A stretch of 64,000 bases of DNA from Gigaspora rosea. Its lineage: Eukaryota; Glomeromycota; Glomeromycetes; Diversisporales; Gigasporaceae. Positions 9,686-23,282 of this stretch are shown here, in pieces. The translations under genes were made by a program, and so were the position numbers. The notes under the pieces were generated by a model, which saw only the letters and a list, made by a program, of their open reading frames with translations, did not search any database and was not told the origin of the DNA. The stretch spans positions 32,587-96,586 of the forward strand of contig QKWP01001971.1 of assembly GCA_003550325.1 (NCBI GenBank). The letters are read 5' to 3'. Within the stretch, counting starts at the first letter, position 1; the number at the start of each line of letters is the position of its first letter.

Positions 9686-12600
9686 TTATGTGTATATAAA
9701 CTAATCTTACTCCTTTTATTCAGGCGTAACAAACCGATTGAATCGAATATGGATTGAATTAATAATCCTTAAATATTTAAAATCTTAGAATGTAAAAGGT
9801 GGCTTCATAGGCAAATTATTGGGTTACCAGAAATTTCTTTGAAGAAAGTGTGATTTTCAAGATTTTAGCTATATTCATGTGACTAGGTAGATCATTTTTA
9901 TGTAATATGTGTTACACGAACTTGTAATTTGTAATTGGAAGAAAAAAACGGTTTATGATAAACGTTCCCCCGCAAGTTTCCCGCTCAATTGTTATAGTTT
10001 GGAGGATTTATTATTGACATATTAAATAAAGTTTCTTATCATTGATTGATGGTACCAATGTGGATAATCTAGATTGCATGCGGAGTTTTTGTTACGTATT
10101 CCGCCTGAACTTAACATGGTTAGTGATGTAACTCAAAATGTCCCAAATCTGTGTGATAAATAGTGTCACATAGTTTAAACAAGAGTAATATCATTATAGT
10201 TTGGCAATATAGCCAAAATATTATATATTGGTCACTTGATGTTTAATTTATCTATTAGATCTATTAGTTAATAGCTTTTAGCGTTTATCTTCTAATTTAA
10301 GTATGCCTTGTGTAAAAAAAAATAAAAAAAAAACCGTCACTTTATCTATAAGATTATGCAAGATGAATAACTTGGTTTGGATATGTAACCATGTAACCTA
10401 CTTTTTGGTTATAAAATAAATGGAATTTACAGAACCTTGTTTTCGGTTTAAAATAAGTGGGATTTACAGAGCCTTATTCATAAATAATTTAAATTAAATA
10501 ATTCGAAATGTAGAATGTAAATTGTTAATAACTTGAATACTCTTTTAATATTATATTCATTCATGTATTGTATTCAGAAATTTCAAGTTTTCAAATTTTT
10601 ATCAATTTTAATTAGTTTGAAGTTATATTTTACCTTCTCTTTGTTAAATTTACTTGTAATTTTCCTCTTTTGTAAAATTTAAATGTGCAACAATTATCAT
10701 TGGCATTGTATTATCTCATCAATGGCTGAAATAACTTCCGTGGGTAATTTTTTTGTGATGCGTAAAAAAATTTTTTTTCATGCAACCTTATCGCGCCATT
10801 TTCATTGGTTCATTGTTTAGAAAATTTTTTAAAAAATTTTTTAAAAAATTTTTTAAAAAATTTTTTTTGATAAACAAAATAACTTAAAAGTCAATTAGAA
10901 TAAGATAAAAAATGAAAAACACGTCTTATATGCCATTAGTAATTTAATCGGCCCTGTGACTCTAATATATGTATTCCTTTAAGCTCATTAAATTACATAA
11001 TTCGAAATCTGATGCACATAAGTTCTATCAATTTCAACTTTAAATATCTATACCACCATGTCTACGGCTTATTAATCAGTTAATCATATAGTCATACTCA
11101 GGGTTAGGGTTATACAAATGAGTTTTTAAAGTTATTATTCAGACTGCAAGCTCGCGAATTATCCCGTACATTTCTATATTACCTTAATCACCATATCTCT
11201 ATCACGTGTAATGCTCTGGCTCTTATGTTTACAAGTGAAAGAAGTTTCCGCTAATAACGGCTAGGATATTTTATTATCTTTGGTATTTCGGAAAATTACT
11301 CCAAACTTTGTCCAAGCCTTTGCTCACATTTTATGTTTGAATCTTCAATTTATCCCTAATTTGCAGTTTATAAATCCTAATCTTTAATTCCAGCTGGTAA
11401 ATGTGTACTGCGCAGACTTTATCCTTATTTTAGACCCTAGCATTATTAATATAAAAAATTTTGTAAAAAAAAAAACTTAGCAATTAAATTAGATCTTGTT
11501 TCTCTATTAGATTGGGTTAGAACAGTTTTATTAACATCAAAATTCTCGAGAAAAAAGTTTCGCTATTGCATATAATGTATTAATCAAATTACTAATTTTT
11601 TTTTTTTTTGGATTACTTTGATTCTTTTTGTGTTCCATTTGATTTTGAGTAAGCAAAATTTTAGGATAGTAACACCAAGCAGTTTACTCTAGATAAGGTA
11701 AGAAAGAACAGCTTACTCTAGCCAATCAAATCGTTAGGTATGACTATACGTACTTTACGTACGTACCTACGTGAAAAAAAATCCAGGTAAATTATTACAA
11801 ATCTATACTAGCATGCATTTTGTTTAAAGTTGTTGTTTAATGCTAAAAGTGGATAATTGACTTTTCCATATATAAAGTATGACCATTCAAAAACATGAAG
11901 GTATCTAACTTTATTGATTCGGTTGCAAATGTAGTATAAACTATTGCACGCAATTTATATAATTATTCCCTTCCATTATTAGCGAGATATATTTTATCTA
12001 ACAATAAATTTTATAATGAGCAGTTAACTTTTGTTATTATATTTATCCTTGTTTGTATGTCAAGCATATTAATTATTATAACAAGGGTATACTTTTAACA
12101 TCTTTTAATCATTATTTGTACAATAATGCTAAGAACGTCCTTACTTTGAATTTTAATTTTAAGCATAACAAATTGTTAACATTAGTATTGAAATATAAGT
12201 AACTAAACTTGATCGTATTAAATTATTTATTTATTTGAATGGGGTTATCGTTACGAGAATGAAATTGGAATTGAAAGGAATAAAGACAATCATTCACATC
12301 TTATTAAAAATTTGTTGATTTGAATTAATTTTAATGTAAATATCAAGTTAGCCATTATTTTTATCTAGGAATTAGGGGATTAAAATAGAATGCATCGAGT
12401 AATTAGTTAATATAATAGATCTTTATGGATATTTTTAAATTAGTCTTCTATCAATTTATGAATCTTGGTGACTTTTTGAAATGCATTTATTTGCATACTG
12501 TATATAAATAATTGAATTATCTCAGTTTAATGATTGAAACAATAAACTGCGATGCAATAATCGGTGAAATTCAATGGATGGACTAATTCTAAAATAATAG

Positions 12601-15600
12601 ACTATGTCGGTGCACATTTGCAAATATTGTACAAATGGTATGATCTCAAAAGTAAACGAAAATTTTTAAAAAGAATATATATACTGCCAAATGTGGAAAT
12701 TGTAGTAAGCTTTCAAATTAGACTCTCTTATTTTACAATTTAAAGTCTTTTAAAAAACCTTTGTAAAAAATGGTACAAAGAATAAAAAGGCTTCGCTTTT
12801 AAATCCATATTAACTCTTCATTTCTATATAAATACTTATTATCGTTATTAACTACTGAAGCTAAACAATATATCCAGAAGATCTAACACTAGATAGTATC
12901 AATTATTGATTGAAATTCAAATAAATTTTTTTTTGTATTGTATTATTTAATAGAATAAGTATTTGTTTTCATTTAAAAATAAATTTCAAAATACGAATCA
13001 GAACAAACAAGTTGAATAAAGCCTATTGTAACAAATAAAAATTTTGCATACGATAAAAATGGTAAAATTGATGATGGCTTACTTAACGTAAGGAGTATAC
13101 GCCCAGAAAAGCGAATACGCTCAAAATTGTTTGTAAACGTCCTAAAAATTAAAAATATATCAAAGTTTTTTGAATTTAATAAAGATTGATATAAATTCCA
13201 AGACACTTTTTTAATAAAAAAATAAAGGTAAAACGCTTATCTCTTGAATTCGACTTATAACTTTAATAAACCTTGCGAGATTCAATTCGACGGACTGAAT
13301 TGACTTGTAACTTCGTACTAGTTTATTAAGACTCGAATTCTTAGTATAGTGAACCCCTGTTTAAATTTTAAAATTGTGGCCATGTGACTTTTACCCGAGT
13401 TCTTTTAAGTCTCTTTCACTGATATTCTCCCTATTGATGACCCATCTCCTTTAACATCATCAGCGTCAGCACCTCTCAATACCATATATTAAATTCATTA
13501 TTGTCTCTGAATATAAAATAGCTGCGCAGCGTGCGATGCCGCGCAGGACCATTACAATCACGTGCGTCAGATAAGGGAAAACCTGTCATCAGCTTTCAAT
13601 TATATTTTTAATCTATTTGATTCACTTGTCCGATACAAAATTGAAAGCCGATGATAGTTAAAGTGAACAGAATTTAAATGACTATGTTAATCATACATAT
13701 ATTTTCTCGAAACACAATCAATAAAATGAAATTAAACTTCATAAGTTAATCATACATACTCACACTAGTAATTTACATTCTCTTGAAACACAATCGTTAA
13801 AGTGAACCGAATTAAACTTCATACTCGCCCTCCTTGCATTGTCATTGCAGCTACAGTGTATAATCACCAAATAAGAGCCTTACATTGCCCAAATGGTCGT
13901 GGAACCCATTTGAACCTACCAATAACTAAACAAACAATAACCTTTTAGTAACTCGATTACACAAACCACATGCAATTACAACATTAACCAGAAAATACTC
14001 GCATCTAAAGTTGAGGTGACAAATCGAATATGTAATTCTATAAAGCCCTCCAATCTTGTATTTGACTGTAATTCTCGATAATTGTTCATGAAGAAATCGG
14101 TCATACCAACAATCACTTTAAAGACATCACATTTCTTCGCCATTCCAAGATTATTTTACAGACGATTAATTTACAGACGAATTCATTTCGTAAACAACCA
14201 ATAGCTCATATAATTTGATTCTACACTTAACCTTAGCAATAATGATTAGAATTACTTTGCAAAATAAGCTGCCAGTAAATATATCGTTTACAAAACAAAC
14301 TTATCTGTAAATCGATCATCTGTAAAATAGGCTTATTAATGAAACGAGCGTCATTGAAAATGAGATTTCTTTGAAGCGATTGTAGGTACGTACCAAAGCA
14401 TGACGAAACTAGTTACTAAGCAATAGACGAACCCAAGCTCGAAAAAGAAATAGATTTTAAAAAATTTGGTGATCAAAAACGTTCTTTTTTGAAATTAATA
14501 ATCTTTTAACATCATAATGATAATTCGAAATTAATAATACTTCAATATCACATATCGTCCATTAACTATGATGTCATGTTACGACATTAGTCAAGAAATT
14601 ACCGATCTAACAATCATATGTATGTTCGAGAATGTCGCAATAGTAATAGTGCAAATTCAAAATACTGTATCGTAATAATTACCTGTTAAAGATTTCAGAT
14701 GATAAAGAAATCATAATTAATGATCAACATTTGAAAACGTCCTTACTTTAAATGACAAGCGACAATGAAATCATCATATTAGAAATTGAAAATCATAAAT
14801 GAATCATAAAACTTCTACTAAAATAGGATTTTTTAAAAAGCGACATCCCTACCTCATTTCATGTTGCATAACGAATATATGTTCTCACCATATTGAACTA
14901 TATCAGATATCAACGTCATTTTTGCATCATATATAATTAATAATCAATTACATGCGAAGTTATATAAATCTTAATTCCTTCTAAAAATGAATAAATGAGA
15001 ATCAGTACTCCTACCAAAATAGGATTTTGCGAAATCATCATAGTGGACATCAAAAAAGTTGAACGATACCTCCACATTTCATTACAAAAGGACTTTTTTT
15101 CATGATAGAACTAACCCGAATCACAAATTTCATTCACATCCCAACAAGGACACGGAAATTGTGTGATTGGTGTGATTAAACCAAATCACACTAAATCGCA
15201 TAAATTTACATCATATTTATATTCTCCGATTAGAAAATTGCGTATTAATTTGCTAGTTGTGCAGTATTTAAAAAAATTACGTATTAATTTGAAAAAAACA
15301 CTAATCGCGCTTTTAAATTTTAATCATCAGCATATATTACATATACCACACGCATAATTTACAAATTCTTATCGCATAAACTCCCGTGTCCCTGCATCCC
15401 AATAAGTTTCTACTCATGACGACTAATTTACCATGTTTGCTATCCCTTTTTGCACCAAATGATCACCATTTATATGTCATGTACGTACATACGGATGTAA
15501 TTTTCCCATAATGTCATTCTTCACACATATGACAATGAAGCAATTATACGTAACGTATGAAATTTTCATAGTACTTACAAATATATGAAAAATATCGATG

Positions 15601-15788
15601 AGCATAGTACGTTCCAAAATAGGAAAAAATATAGCGCCAAAAAGTTGAACGGAACCATCCTTCCACATTTCATGTGATCGTACTGGTATTACATATATTG
15701 GGTTTCCTCTATATATTACCTCTTTCATACACGGTTAAAGTTAAATTGTCTTATTGTTTCACTCGCACTCCCAATTAACCGTTACACT
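9331..15788. other. Long gene-free AT-rich stretch
   Basis: No convincing gene is seen in about 6.4 kb. Landmarks: a poly(A) tract at about 9653-9682; an alternating A6/T6 self-complementary tract at 10,828-10,870; a short inverted repeat 'catcagctttcaat' / 'attgaaagccgatg' (about 13,592-13,655); a degenerate direct repeat of 75-100 bp ('gttaatcatacata', 'cgaaacacaatc') at about 13,660-13,830; and three loose copies of a 'caaaatagga...cacatttcat' module between 14,820 and 15,675. Confidence 0.45.
14820..15675. repeat. Three spaced copies of a degenerate module upstream of the coiled-coil gene
   Basis: Near 14,820, 15,010-15,090 and 15,610-15,675 the order 'aaaatagga', then 'gttgaacg.tacc' or 'catccctacc', then 'acatttcat' or 'catttcatg' recurs. 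The last copy ends about 115 bp before the next gene's start. They could be decayed repeats or promoter modules; sequence reading alone does not decide. Confidence 0.35.
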
Positions 15789-16505
15789 ATGGGCAACAAC
15801 GCATCAGCTGAAAAAGAAAGATTGGAATTAGAAAAAAAGAAAATAGATCTTAATGAAAAAGAACGTCAATTGATTGCTGAAAATTCAAAAAAGAAAATGG
15901 AACTCGAAGACGAAGCGCGTAGATTAGAAAATGAAAATAGAAAAAAAAAAAATGGAACTTGAATATGAAGCTCGTAAGCGAGATATTGACCTCCGTACTG
16001 AAGAAAGCAAGAGAAATTATGAATTACAAAGAAGAAAAGCAGATATTGAGCATCAACATAAGATTGCTGAACTGATTGCGCAAATGAAGCAAACTAAATT
16101 ACAAACTGGGAAAGAATTAGTATTCACTTATATGAAAACGATAAATATGATTATTGATCAAAACAGTAATATCTTTCGATCTTCTGAACCTCTTTTAAAC
16201 CAACTAAAAGACGAAAGATTACCAGAGCCAATTAAAAATACAATTCAAAATGCCATTAATAAGGCGTTCATGGTACCCTATGTACTTTGTTTAAATTTAT
16301 TTTAAGTTAACAATATTGTATAATAATAATTTCTTTAAAATCAACATTTTAGGGTTATATGAACACTCAAGAACTTCTTGATTATACGAAACATCAAGTT
16401 AATGACCTTCAACTAAAACAAGATGATGAATTTACTCGTTTGCTTGGTTTTGCAGTTGATCAAGAGTTAATTACTGAAAAAAATAAGTTATACCTTCTTG
16501 AGTAA
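15789..16505 (+). pseudogene. Two-exon coiled-coil protein with frameshift in an A12 run
   Basis: The frame opens at ATG 15789 with 'MGNNASAEKERLELEKKK'. Gly2 with Ser6 fits an N-myristoylation signal, which would tether the protein to membranes (inference). It continues as an E/K/R-rich heptad-like coil. At the A12 run 15941-15952 the frame shifts; the second frame carries on the same coil ('MELEYEARKRDIDLRTEESKRNYELQRRK...'), so one coding region is broken by a homopolymer indel, real or a sequencing error. The end of exon 1 is followed by an intron: donor GT at 16273 (or the in-phase alternative at 16282) and acceptor AG at 16351-16352. Exon 2 (16353-16505) encodes 'GYMNTQELLDYTKHQVNDLQ...KNKLYLLE' and stops at 16503-16505. 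Both donors keep phase 0. No catalytic domain is recognised and the function is unknown. Confidence 0.68.
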
Positions 16506-17337
16506 AAAATTTTTGTATATCCTTTGGATATTTAGTAATTGACTTCAGTGTTAATTAAATAAATGAATATTTTTGATTAGCTAGGCCGTACTCATTATAT
16601 ATAATAACAAATTTTACAAGTGAACATCAAACCCAATTTTTTAATGAATTTTATTATACCATGTATTTTTTCTATAAAAAAAAAATTTTAGCCCAGCGGG
16701 ATCAAGAAAGGGTCATATAACAGTCATGTTCCACGTGAAATTTTTGTGTAAATCAATCAACCGAAGTCGCGAAATTTTGTCACGGACTGTGCTTAGGAAC
16801 AGCAAATCGCGTAATAATCTGTGATTGGTTTAGTTAACGGTTAGATAGATGGTTTTTTTTTAGGGAATAACTATTGACTACTATGCCAAGAACATCTCCA
16901 AAAATTAGCCAATCAGAATTGGAGATCAGGAGTAATGTGAAATCAAAGCAATCGAATTTGGAGTAATAAAGCCTTAACATTAGGTTGGATTTAGGGTTAG
17001 GTTGGGGTAAAGTTAGAATAAAGTTAGGATAAAGTGAGAGTAGTAGTATATACTAAAAATTTGATGAGAAATTTTTTGTTAGAATACAAAAGGTGGTTTC
17101 TTATGCGGCTTTTCGAAAACAAGCGATTTTTGACAAAGCGAACGTTTGTTTTGAATACTCCTGATGTGTAATATTACACCTGATTGCAGAAATTTTGTTG
17201 GCGTAATTACTACTGACACAGCAATACTTGACTTATCGCGAAAATCTATAGGTAGTGTTCCGCACAGATCGGATCGGACGGATATTTTTAAAGATCCGGA
17301 TCCGATCCGAACAAGAAAGATCCGAAACCGGATCCGG
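16506..17337. repeat. Intergenic region with a dispersed repeat copy and GATCCG-rich block
   Basis: About 16,970-17,215 matches the dispersed repeat of 6650-6975 ('ggttaggttggggt', 'gcgaacgtttgttttgaat', 'gtaatattacacctgat'). 17,265-17,337 is a block of 'gatccgg' / 'ccggatc' near-palindromes ending where the LTR fragment starts. No gene is seen. Confidence 0.5.
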
Positions 17338-17500
17338 TGTTACGATCGGTTGGGAGAGCTTGATGAAAATGTGCCTGTTTAGTTTGATCGTGAACAAAAG
17401 TAAATGGTTTAAAACAATAAACTAACACACACACATAATGACGGGTATAAGGGTCCTCTTTATTAATATAAACAATACATCGGATTATCACAATATGCTA
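17338..17500 (-). repeat. Truncated LTR copy (CpG-rich relative of the 23.3-kb LTR)
   Basis: It starts TGTTACGATCGGTTGGGAGA and matches the first ~160 bp (plus-strand orientation) of the LTR at 23283-23736, then diverges after 'caatatgctaa'. It retains CpG where the 23.3-kb copy has TpG, CpA or TpA, so it looks younger or less deaminated. No internal domain lies next to it, so it is a solo or truncated LTR. Confidence 0.7.
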
Positions 17501-18218
17501 ACAGTCACACGATTTGTCACGCAGATCAATTTTTTACTATGAAATTTGAGTGATCGACATTCATATGATCAACCCATTTTTCACAGTAAATTGTAACGGT
17601 AGGTCCTTTTCAAACAGCATTTTCAGGGCTACCTAAAAGGAAATCGCACTCACAAGACTAGGTGCAACGGTTCAGTTACACAAATACTTCCTTACTTTTC
17701 TAGTTTTGAACGAGAAAAAAATAAACCTGAGAAGAATCATGCCTTCAAAAATAGCCTTTCGTTTCATTTTTTGTAGCATATACTTCAATGCGACAAAACC
17801 TTTCTTTCTTTGTAACTTTTTAACAGTTAAGCAAAACTTAGATACCCGACCGAGCTTATAAATTTCTAGAAATGATTAGAATAAACCACAACTCTTTTTA
17901 AATATAGCTTGCGAGAATATATATACTCCGCATTTTGTAAGCATATGTAGCCTTATTTTAAGCTTGTAGTTTGAGTATTAAATTTTTTTTTTTAAAAAAA
18001 AGTATATAGTATATGCGATGTAAAGTTAATTTTTTTTAAATAAAAGCTTTTAATTGTTCAAATAACTATATAAGTAATATTAGAGATTTCAAAATTCACA
18101 TTTCGAAAAGTAGGAATTTTTAATACCGTTTTTACTGAATTATAAACCAAAAGATTCTCTGGTTTGAATTTTGAACCCAGTTGTATTTTATTAAATCCAG
18201 CCGATATTTAAATAAATA

Positions 18219-19594
<1,376 letters not shown>

Positions 19595-19898
19595 TGGCTG
19601 CTAAAGACTGTATACAATTATTCACTACTCGTTCACTATACTCCTTACCCTGAGCACTCTTATATTTTTTATATACATATGGAGATTCAATTATTTATTT
19701 GAGGACTTGATCTTCTGTTTGGAGATTCAATCTTCTAATTGGAGATTTAATCTTCTGTTTGGAGATTTGATCCCCAGTCTGAAGATTCAATCACCTACCC
19801 AAGCCACACTAACCCTTTTTTAATATAATACAAAATAACAAAATAATGCTAACCAAATAAGAAACAAAAAAATTTAAAATTAAAAAGTCCTGTGCACA
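19595..19898 (-). repeat. 3' LTR, truncated at its distal end
   Basis: It shares with 23283-23736 the order 'gctaaagactgtatacaatt', 'ggagatt.gatc', 'cacctacccaagccacactaac' and 'ataatgctaaccaaata', and ends GTGCACA at 19898. The first ~140 bp of the full LTR are absent on the left. Confidence 0.72.
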
Positions 19899-19915
19899 AC
19901 ACCTCCTCTCACTCA
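19899..19915 (-). promoter_or_regulatory. Polypurine tract preceding the 3' LTR
   Basis: On the minus strand the bases just before the 3' LTR read GAGTGAGAGGAGGTGT. A purine tract immediately upstream of the 3' LTR is where plus-strand DNA synthesis is primed in LTR elements. Confidence 0.6.
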
Positions 19916-20582
19916 AGAAGATGAGCTCTGTCAAATCATTTATCAAATTTTAACAAGCAAACAGAGTACCTTGAGGGTGGTGTCACTAATTTTAAAGGTT
20001 TTTTTTTATATTTATATGATTTTTTTATGTTCAACCTTTTTCTATGATTTTCAAAAATATTTTTCTTAAGTGAACATTTTGCTAAATTACCAATTCTATT
20101 CTTATCAGCTCTTCATACAAGGTAATTCATTATGTGTAACTTCATCATCATAAGGAATATTCACAATTCAGCTTTAACTTTTCAGTTATATATTAGCATT
20201 CTATTTACCTTAATAGTTTCTGTTTTCTTGTTGCTGAACGATGGGCTGTTACCATTATTCTTATATTACTTCATTCTTATACTATCGTCAACTTCACCAA
20301 CATGTTTCTTTAAGCTTGTTGAATCCTTGATTAGTGCAACCTTATCCATCCAGGCACCACACTTTTCTTGTAGATCATTATTGCTTAGACCACATTCCTT
20401 ATTAATCTTCGCATTGTTATTTAATGCATTACATGAAAGCATTTTAAATTTTTAATTCACATATTTAATTTCATTGATCTGAGTTTTAAACAATCCGATT
20501 TACTTTTTTCATACCACACATGCAGCTTCAAGACTCATAGCATCTAGTTAATTTTCTATTTTTAGTACATTTTGGACTCTAC

Positions 20583-21240
20583 TTAAATACTTTTTTTTGT
20601 TCTTAGCTGGTCTATTTCATCTTGATAATGGGTTCTAGGACTATATTGTTTACATAAGCTATCTTCAGGTTTCTGTATATCAATAGCAGGCTTCCGGTAA
20701 TAATCAAATACCTTATGTCTGTCTATTTTGACTCCAATTACATTTTGGTTACAGCAGGCAAGATTATTTATTTCTATTGCATAGCCCATTTATAAATGTT
20801 TAACTTTTATTCTTTTTACCACGTTAGTTAGCCACTTTTCTTTGATCGAACACAACTACAAAATTTTCATCATCATTACATCATTCTCCTACAACTATTT
20901 TACTATCACTCTTGGCTTAACTTCTCTTTCGATACAACTAGTACAATTTTTATCTGTAAAATTTTGATATTTAATAAGTGTTTCACTTTTACTCTTTTTG
21001 ATTTTTATCCTATTTCAATAACTATAGCATAGATCACATGCTTTATCATTATAACTAATTTTTTTAGATTTTTGATAGTCAATGGATACCTTCTGTCCTT
21101 TCTTTAACATGCCGATTTCATTTTAATAACAATAAAATATGCCAAATAAAGTAGGTACTAGTATATTATTATCATTTGCTATCTTATATTTTTTCTTTAC
21201 AATTCTAATCCCATTTGGTAGCCAGATTCAAGTTTGAATA
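20583..21240 (-). pseudogene. Relic with Sel1-like repeats inside the LTR element
   Basis: One unit is clear in an open frame (20583-20789): 'INNLACCNQNVIGVKIDRHKVFDYYRKPAID' fits the Sel1 pattern (A..NLG.CYQNGIGVEKD..KAFEYY.KSA). Upstream on the same strand, in shifting frames with stops, are further degraded units such as 'IGMLKKGQKVSIDYQKS' and 'KSETLIKYQNFTDKN'. At least three to four units can be traced. Sel1 repeats are helical protein-interaction repeats, often fused to kinases in these fungi. Position between the purine tract and the gag relic suggests capture by the LTR element, or insertion of the element's parts around a host gene. It is not functional as it stands. Confidence 0.6.
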
Positions 21241-21528
21241 AGTTTTGAACATCTCTTAATGGCTCTTCTGGGTTATTTGTTATTTTACAATTATTGGCAT
21301 ATCCTTTTTATGTTCATTTTTAATTCTTTTACTTTAATATTTTTGTACCTATTTTATTAAGGTCTTCTTCAAAGCTTTATTCTCTGGGTTTGCCTTTACT
21401 AGAAAATTGATGGGCTCCATTTTCTTTTGCTTTTCACATCTATCAGTATTTACGTAATTACTCATTCTACTTGCATTAGTCTAACTCTATTCAAAGTGTG
21501 TTCTACTAATTTTTGGTCACTTTTATTA

Positions 21529-22367
21529 GGGAAGTGCAGTAAATCACGTAATTTTCTAGAGGGGGTCCCCCCATTTGTTGTATCCTATATATATATATAG
21601 TCTAAATAGCCAATAATATTGAAGTGTTCATTAAATATATTTTTTAAAAAATTTTAATTTTTTTATTGAACATAAAAATCAAAAGTCAATTAATTGAAAA
21701 TTCTCCAATACTTATGAAAATTTTATGATAAGTGTATTCTGACCTGCTAAAATACGTTTACTTAAGCGATTTTAATCGATTTGCTTAGTAAAATTTAGAC
21801 TTTACTATGTAGCAATGTTTGTCGATTGTGGTGCGAATATATTTTTTTTAAAAAACTTTATTTTTTCTATCAAAAAAGTAAAAATCAAATGTCAATTAAT
21901 AGAAAATTCTCCAATACTTATGAAAATTTTGTGATAAGTGTATTTTGACCTGCTGAATAAGTTTATTTAAGCGATTTTTATCGATTTGCTTAGTAAAATT
22001 TAGACTTTACTATGTAGCAACATTTGTTAATTGTGGGGTGATTATATTTTTTAAAAAAATTTATTTTTCCCATCAAATGTAAAAATCAAAAGTCAATTAA
22101 TAAAAAATTCTCCAATGCTTATAAAAATTTTATGATAAGTGTATTTTGACCTGCTGAATAAGTTACTTAATTAATTTTAATCAATTTGCTTAGTAAAATT
22201 TAGACTTTACTATGTATCAACTTTTGCCAATTGTGGGGTAGCTTATTTTTAGATCAAAGACGTTTTTGAGTTTTTTTTTAATATTATAAAATTTGATTGA
22301 TCATTAGTTCTATTACTAGGGGTGTCAGGGCCTATAAACCCTAATTACATAATTTACTGCACTTCCC
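21529..22367. mobile_element. Harbinger-like non-autonomous element, copy A (TTA target duplication)
   Basis: The ends are inverted: 21529 starts GGGAAGTGCAGTAAATCACG and 22367 ends ...ACTGCACTTCCC. Direct TTA flanks both sides (21526-21528 and 22368-22370), the 3-bp target typical of PIF/Harbinger elements. The interior carries about three tandem copies of a ~203-bp unit. The element splits the gag relic. A second copy in opposite orientation lies at 37737-38551. Confidence 0.85.
21674..22260. repeat. Three ~201-206-bp tandem units inside the Harbinger-like element
   Basis: The marker 'aaaaatcaaa.gtcaattaa' recurs at 21674, 21880 and 22081, each followed by 'aattctccaat.ctta', 'gataagtgtatt.tgacctgct' and 'ttagactttactatgta'. 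Confidence 0.88.
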
Positions 22368-22369
22368 TT

Positions 22370-23195
22370 AAGTAGTGGACAAGGACAATTACTGCTTCTG
22401 CTTTCATCACTTGTTATAGCAAAAACAATTTCTTGTACTAAAGAAACCATTTGTTCCATAGGGTTTCTTATTACTGTGAACATGGAGTTTGCTATTTGTG
22501 GTGTCAGAAAAGGCACTACCTGGGGCAACTGCAAAAGGGCAACTACCATGTTCAATCCTGAATTATAAGCTGCAGCAGGACCACACAAAGCCAGGTTACA
22601 TACAATTATTAATTTATAAGTCTGGGCCTTTTCAATAGCTTTGTAAAGAGTACTTGGGATGAATTGTTAGATGAATATTAACAAATCAGACAAAGACCTT
22701 GCATGAACATCTGGGCCTTTACTATTTCAGAATATTGATCTCCAACCCTTGATAAATAATAAAACAATGCCAATATATCGGCAGCATACTGATTTACTGA
22801 TTCTAGGGCACCTTGCCTTCAAGTTAATAATACTGTATTCTACTGGAACATCATAGCTAGAGTACAAAAATACAAGAAAAAGTAGTGGACAAAGCTTCAG
22901 TCTTGGTCATACTCATTATCCCAATATAAAATCTTTGGTTTTTTATTTTTTTGATCTTTCTACCATAATGCAGCCAAACCAGATAAATGGGCACCTGCTA
23001 TTACAAGACTTCTTATTCCTAAAATATTGTTTGTTTCGAAGGCCCAATTAATTAAATTCAACCATTCTATTGGGTCCTAGTTACTACTTACGAAAGTTGA
23101 GATTTTCACCAAAACTATTTCTATTTGAGGCTTCTGAGAATGTACTAAAAGGTTTACCATGCCCAGAAAAGTTGGTTAAAGTTTTACTTATTACT
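22370..23195 (-). pseudogene. Retrotransposon Gag-like relic
   Basis: Across several frames the minus strand gives 'PIEWLNLINWAFETNN', then 'AGAHLSGLAALWWKD', then 'RQGALESVNQYAADILALFYYL' and 'YSEIVKAQMFMQGL'. That order (D-x-x-x-W-L, L-x-G-x-A-x-x-W-W, R-Q-G-x-x-E-S-V-x-x-Y-A, then M-F-x-x-G-L) is the retrotransposon Gag capsid pattern. The open C-terminal part (22325-22588) runs into the Harbinger-like insertion. Several stops and frameshifts are present. It lies just downstream of the 5' LTR and primer-binding site, as gag should. Confidence 0.62.
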
Positions 23196-23266
23196 CTTCG
23201 AATTCATTATATTATGAACTAATTATTATTTTTATGATAAGAGGTTGGGTTAAAATGATTATTTCA

Positions 23267-23280
23267 CACAATCAGAACCA
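23267..23280 (-). promoter_or_regulatory. Primer-binding-site-like sequence next to the 5' LTR
   Basis: On the minus strand, two bases after the inferred LTR end, the sequence reads TGGTTCTGATTGTG. It begins TGG, as sites complementary to a tRNA 3' CCA end do. Which tRNA is not determined. Confidence 0.5.
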
Positions 23281-23282
23281 AA

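Noticed and set aside
9547..9732. 61-codon ORF containing a run of Phe
   Set aside because: It is produced by translating the poly(A) tract at about 9653-9682.
17164..17491. Overlapping ORFs on opposite strands at the LTR fragment
   Set aside because: They span the boundary between a dispersed repeat, the GATCCG block and a truncated LTR, so they cannot be one gene.
20132..20455. 107-codon plus-strand ORF with hydrophobic segments
   Set aside because: It runs antisense to the internal region of the LTR element. Hydrophobic codons are expected by chance in T-rich sequence, and no family pattern is seen.
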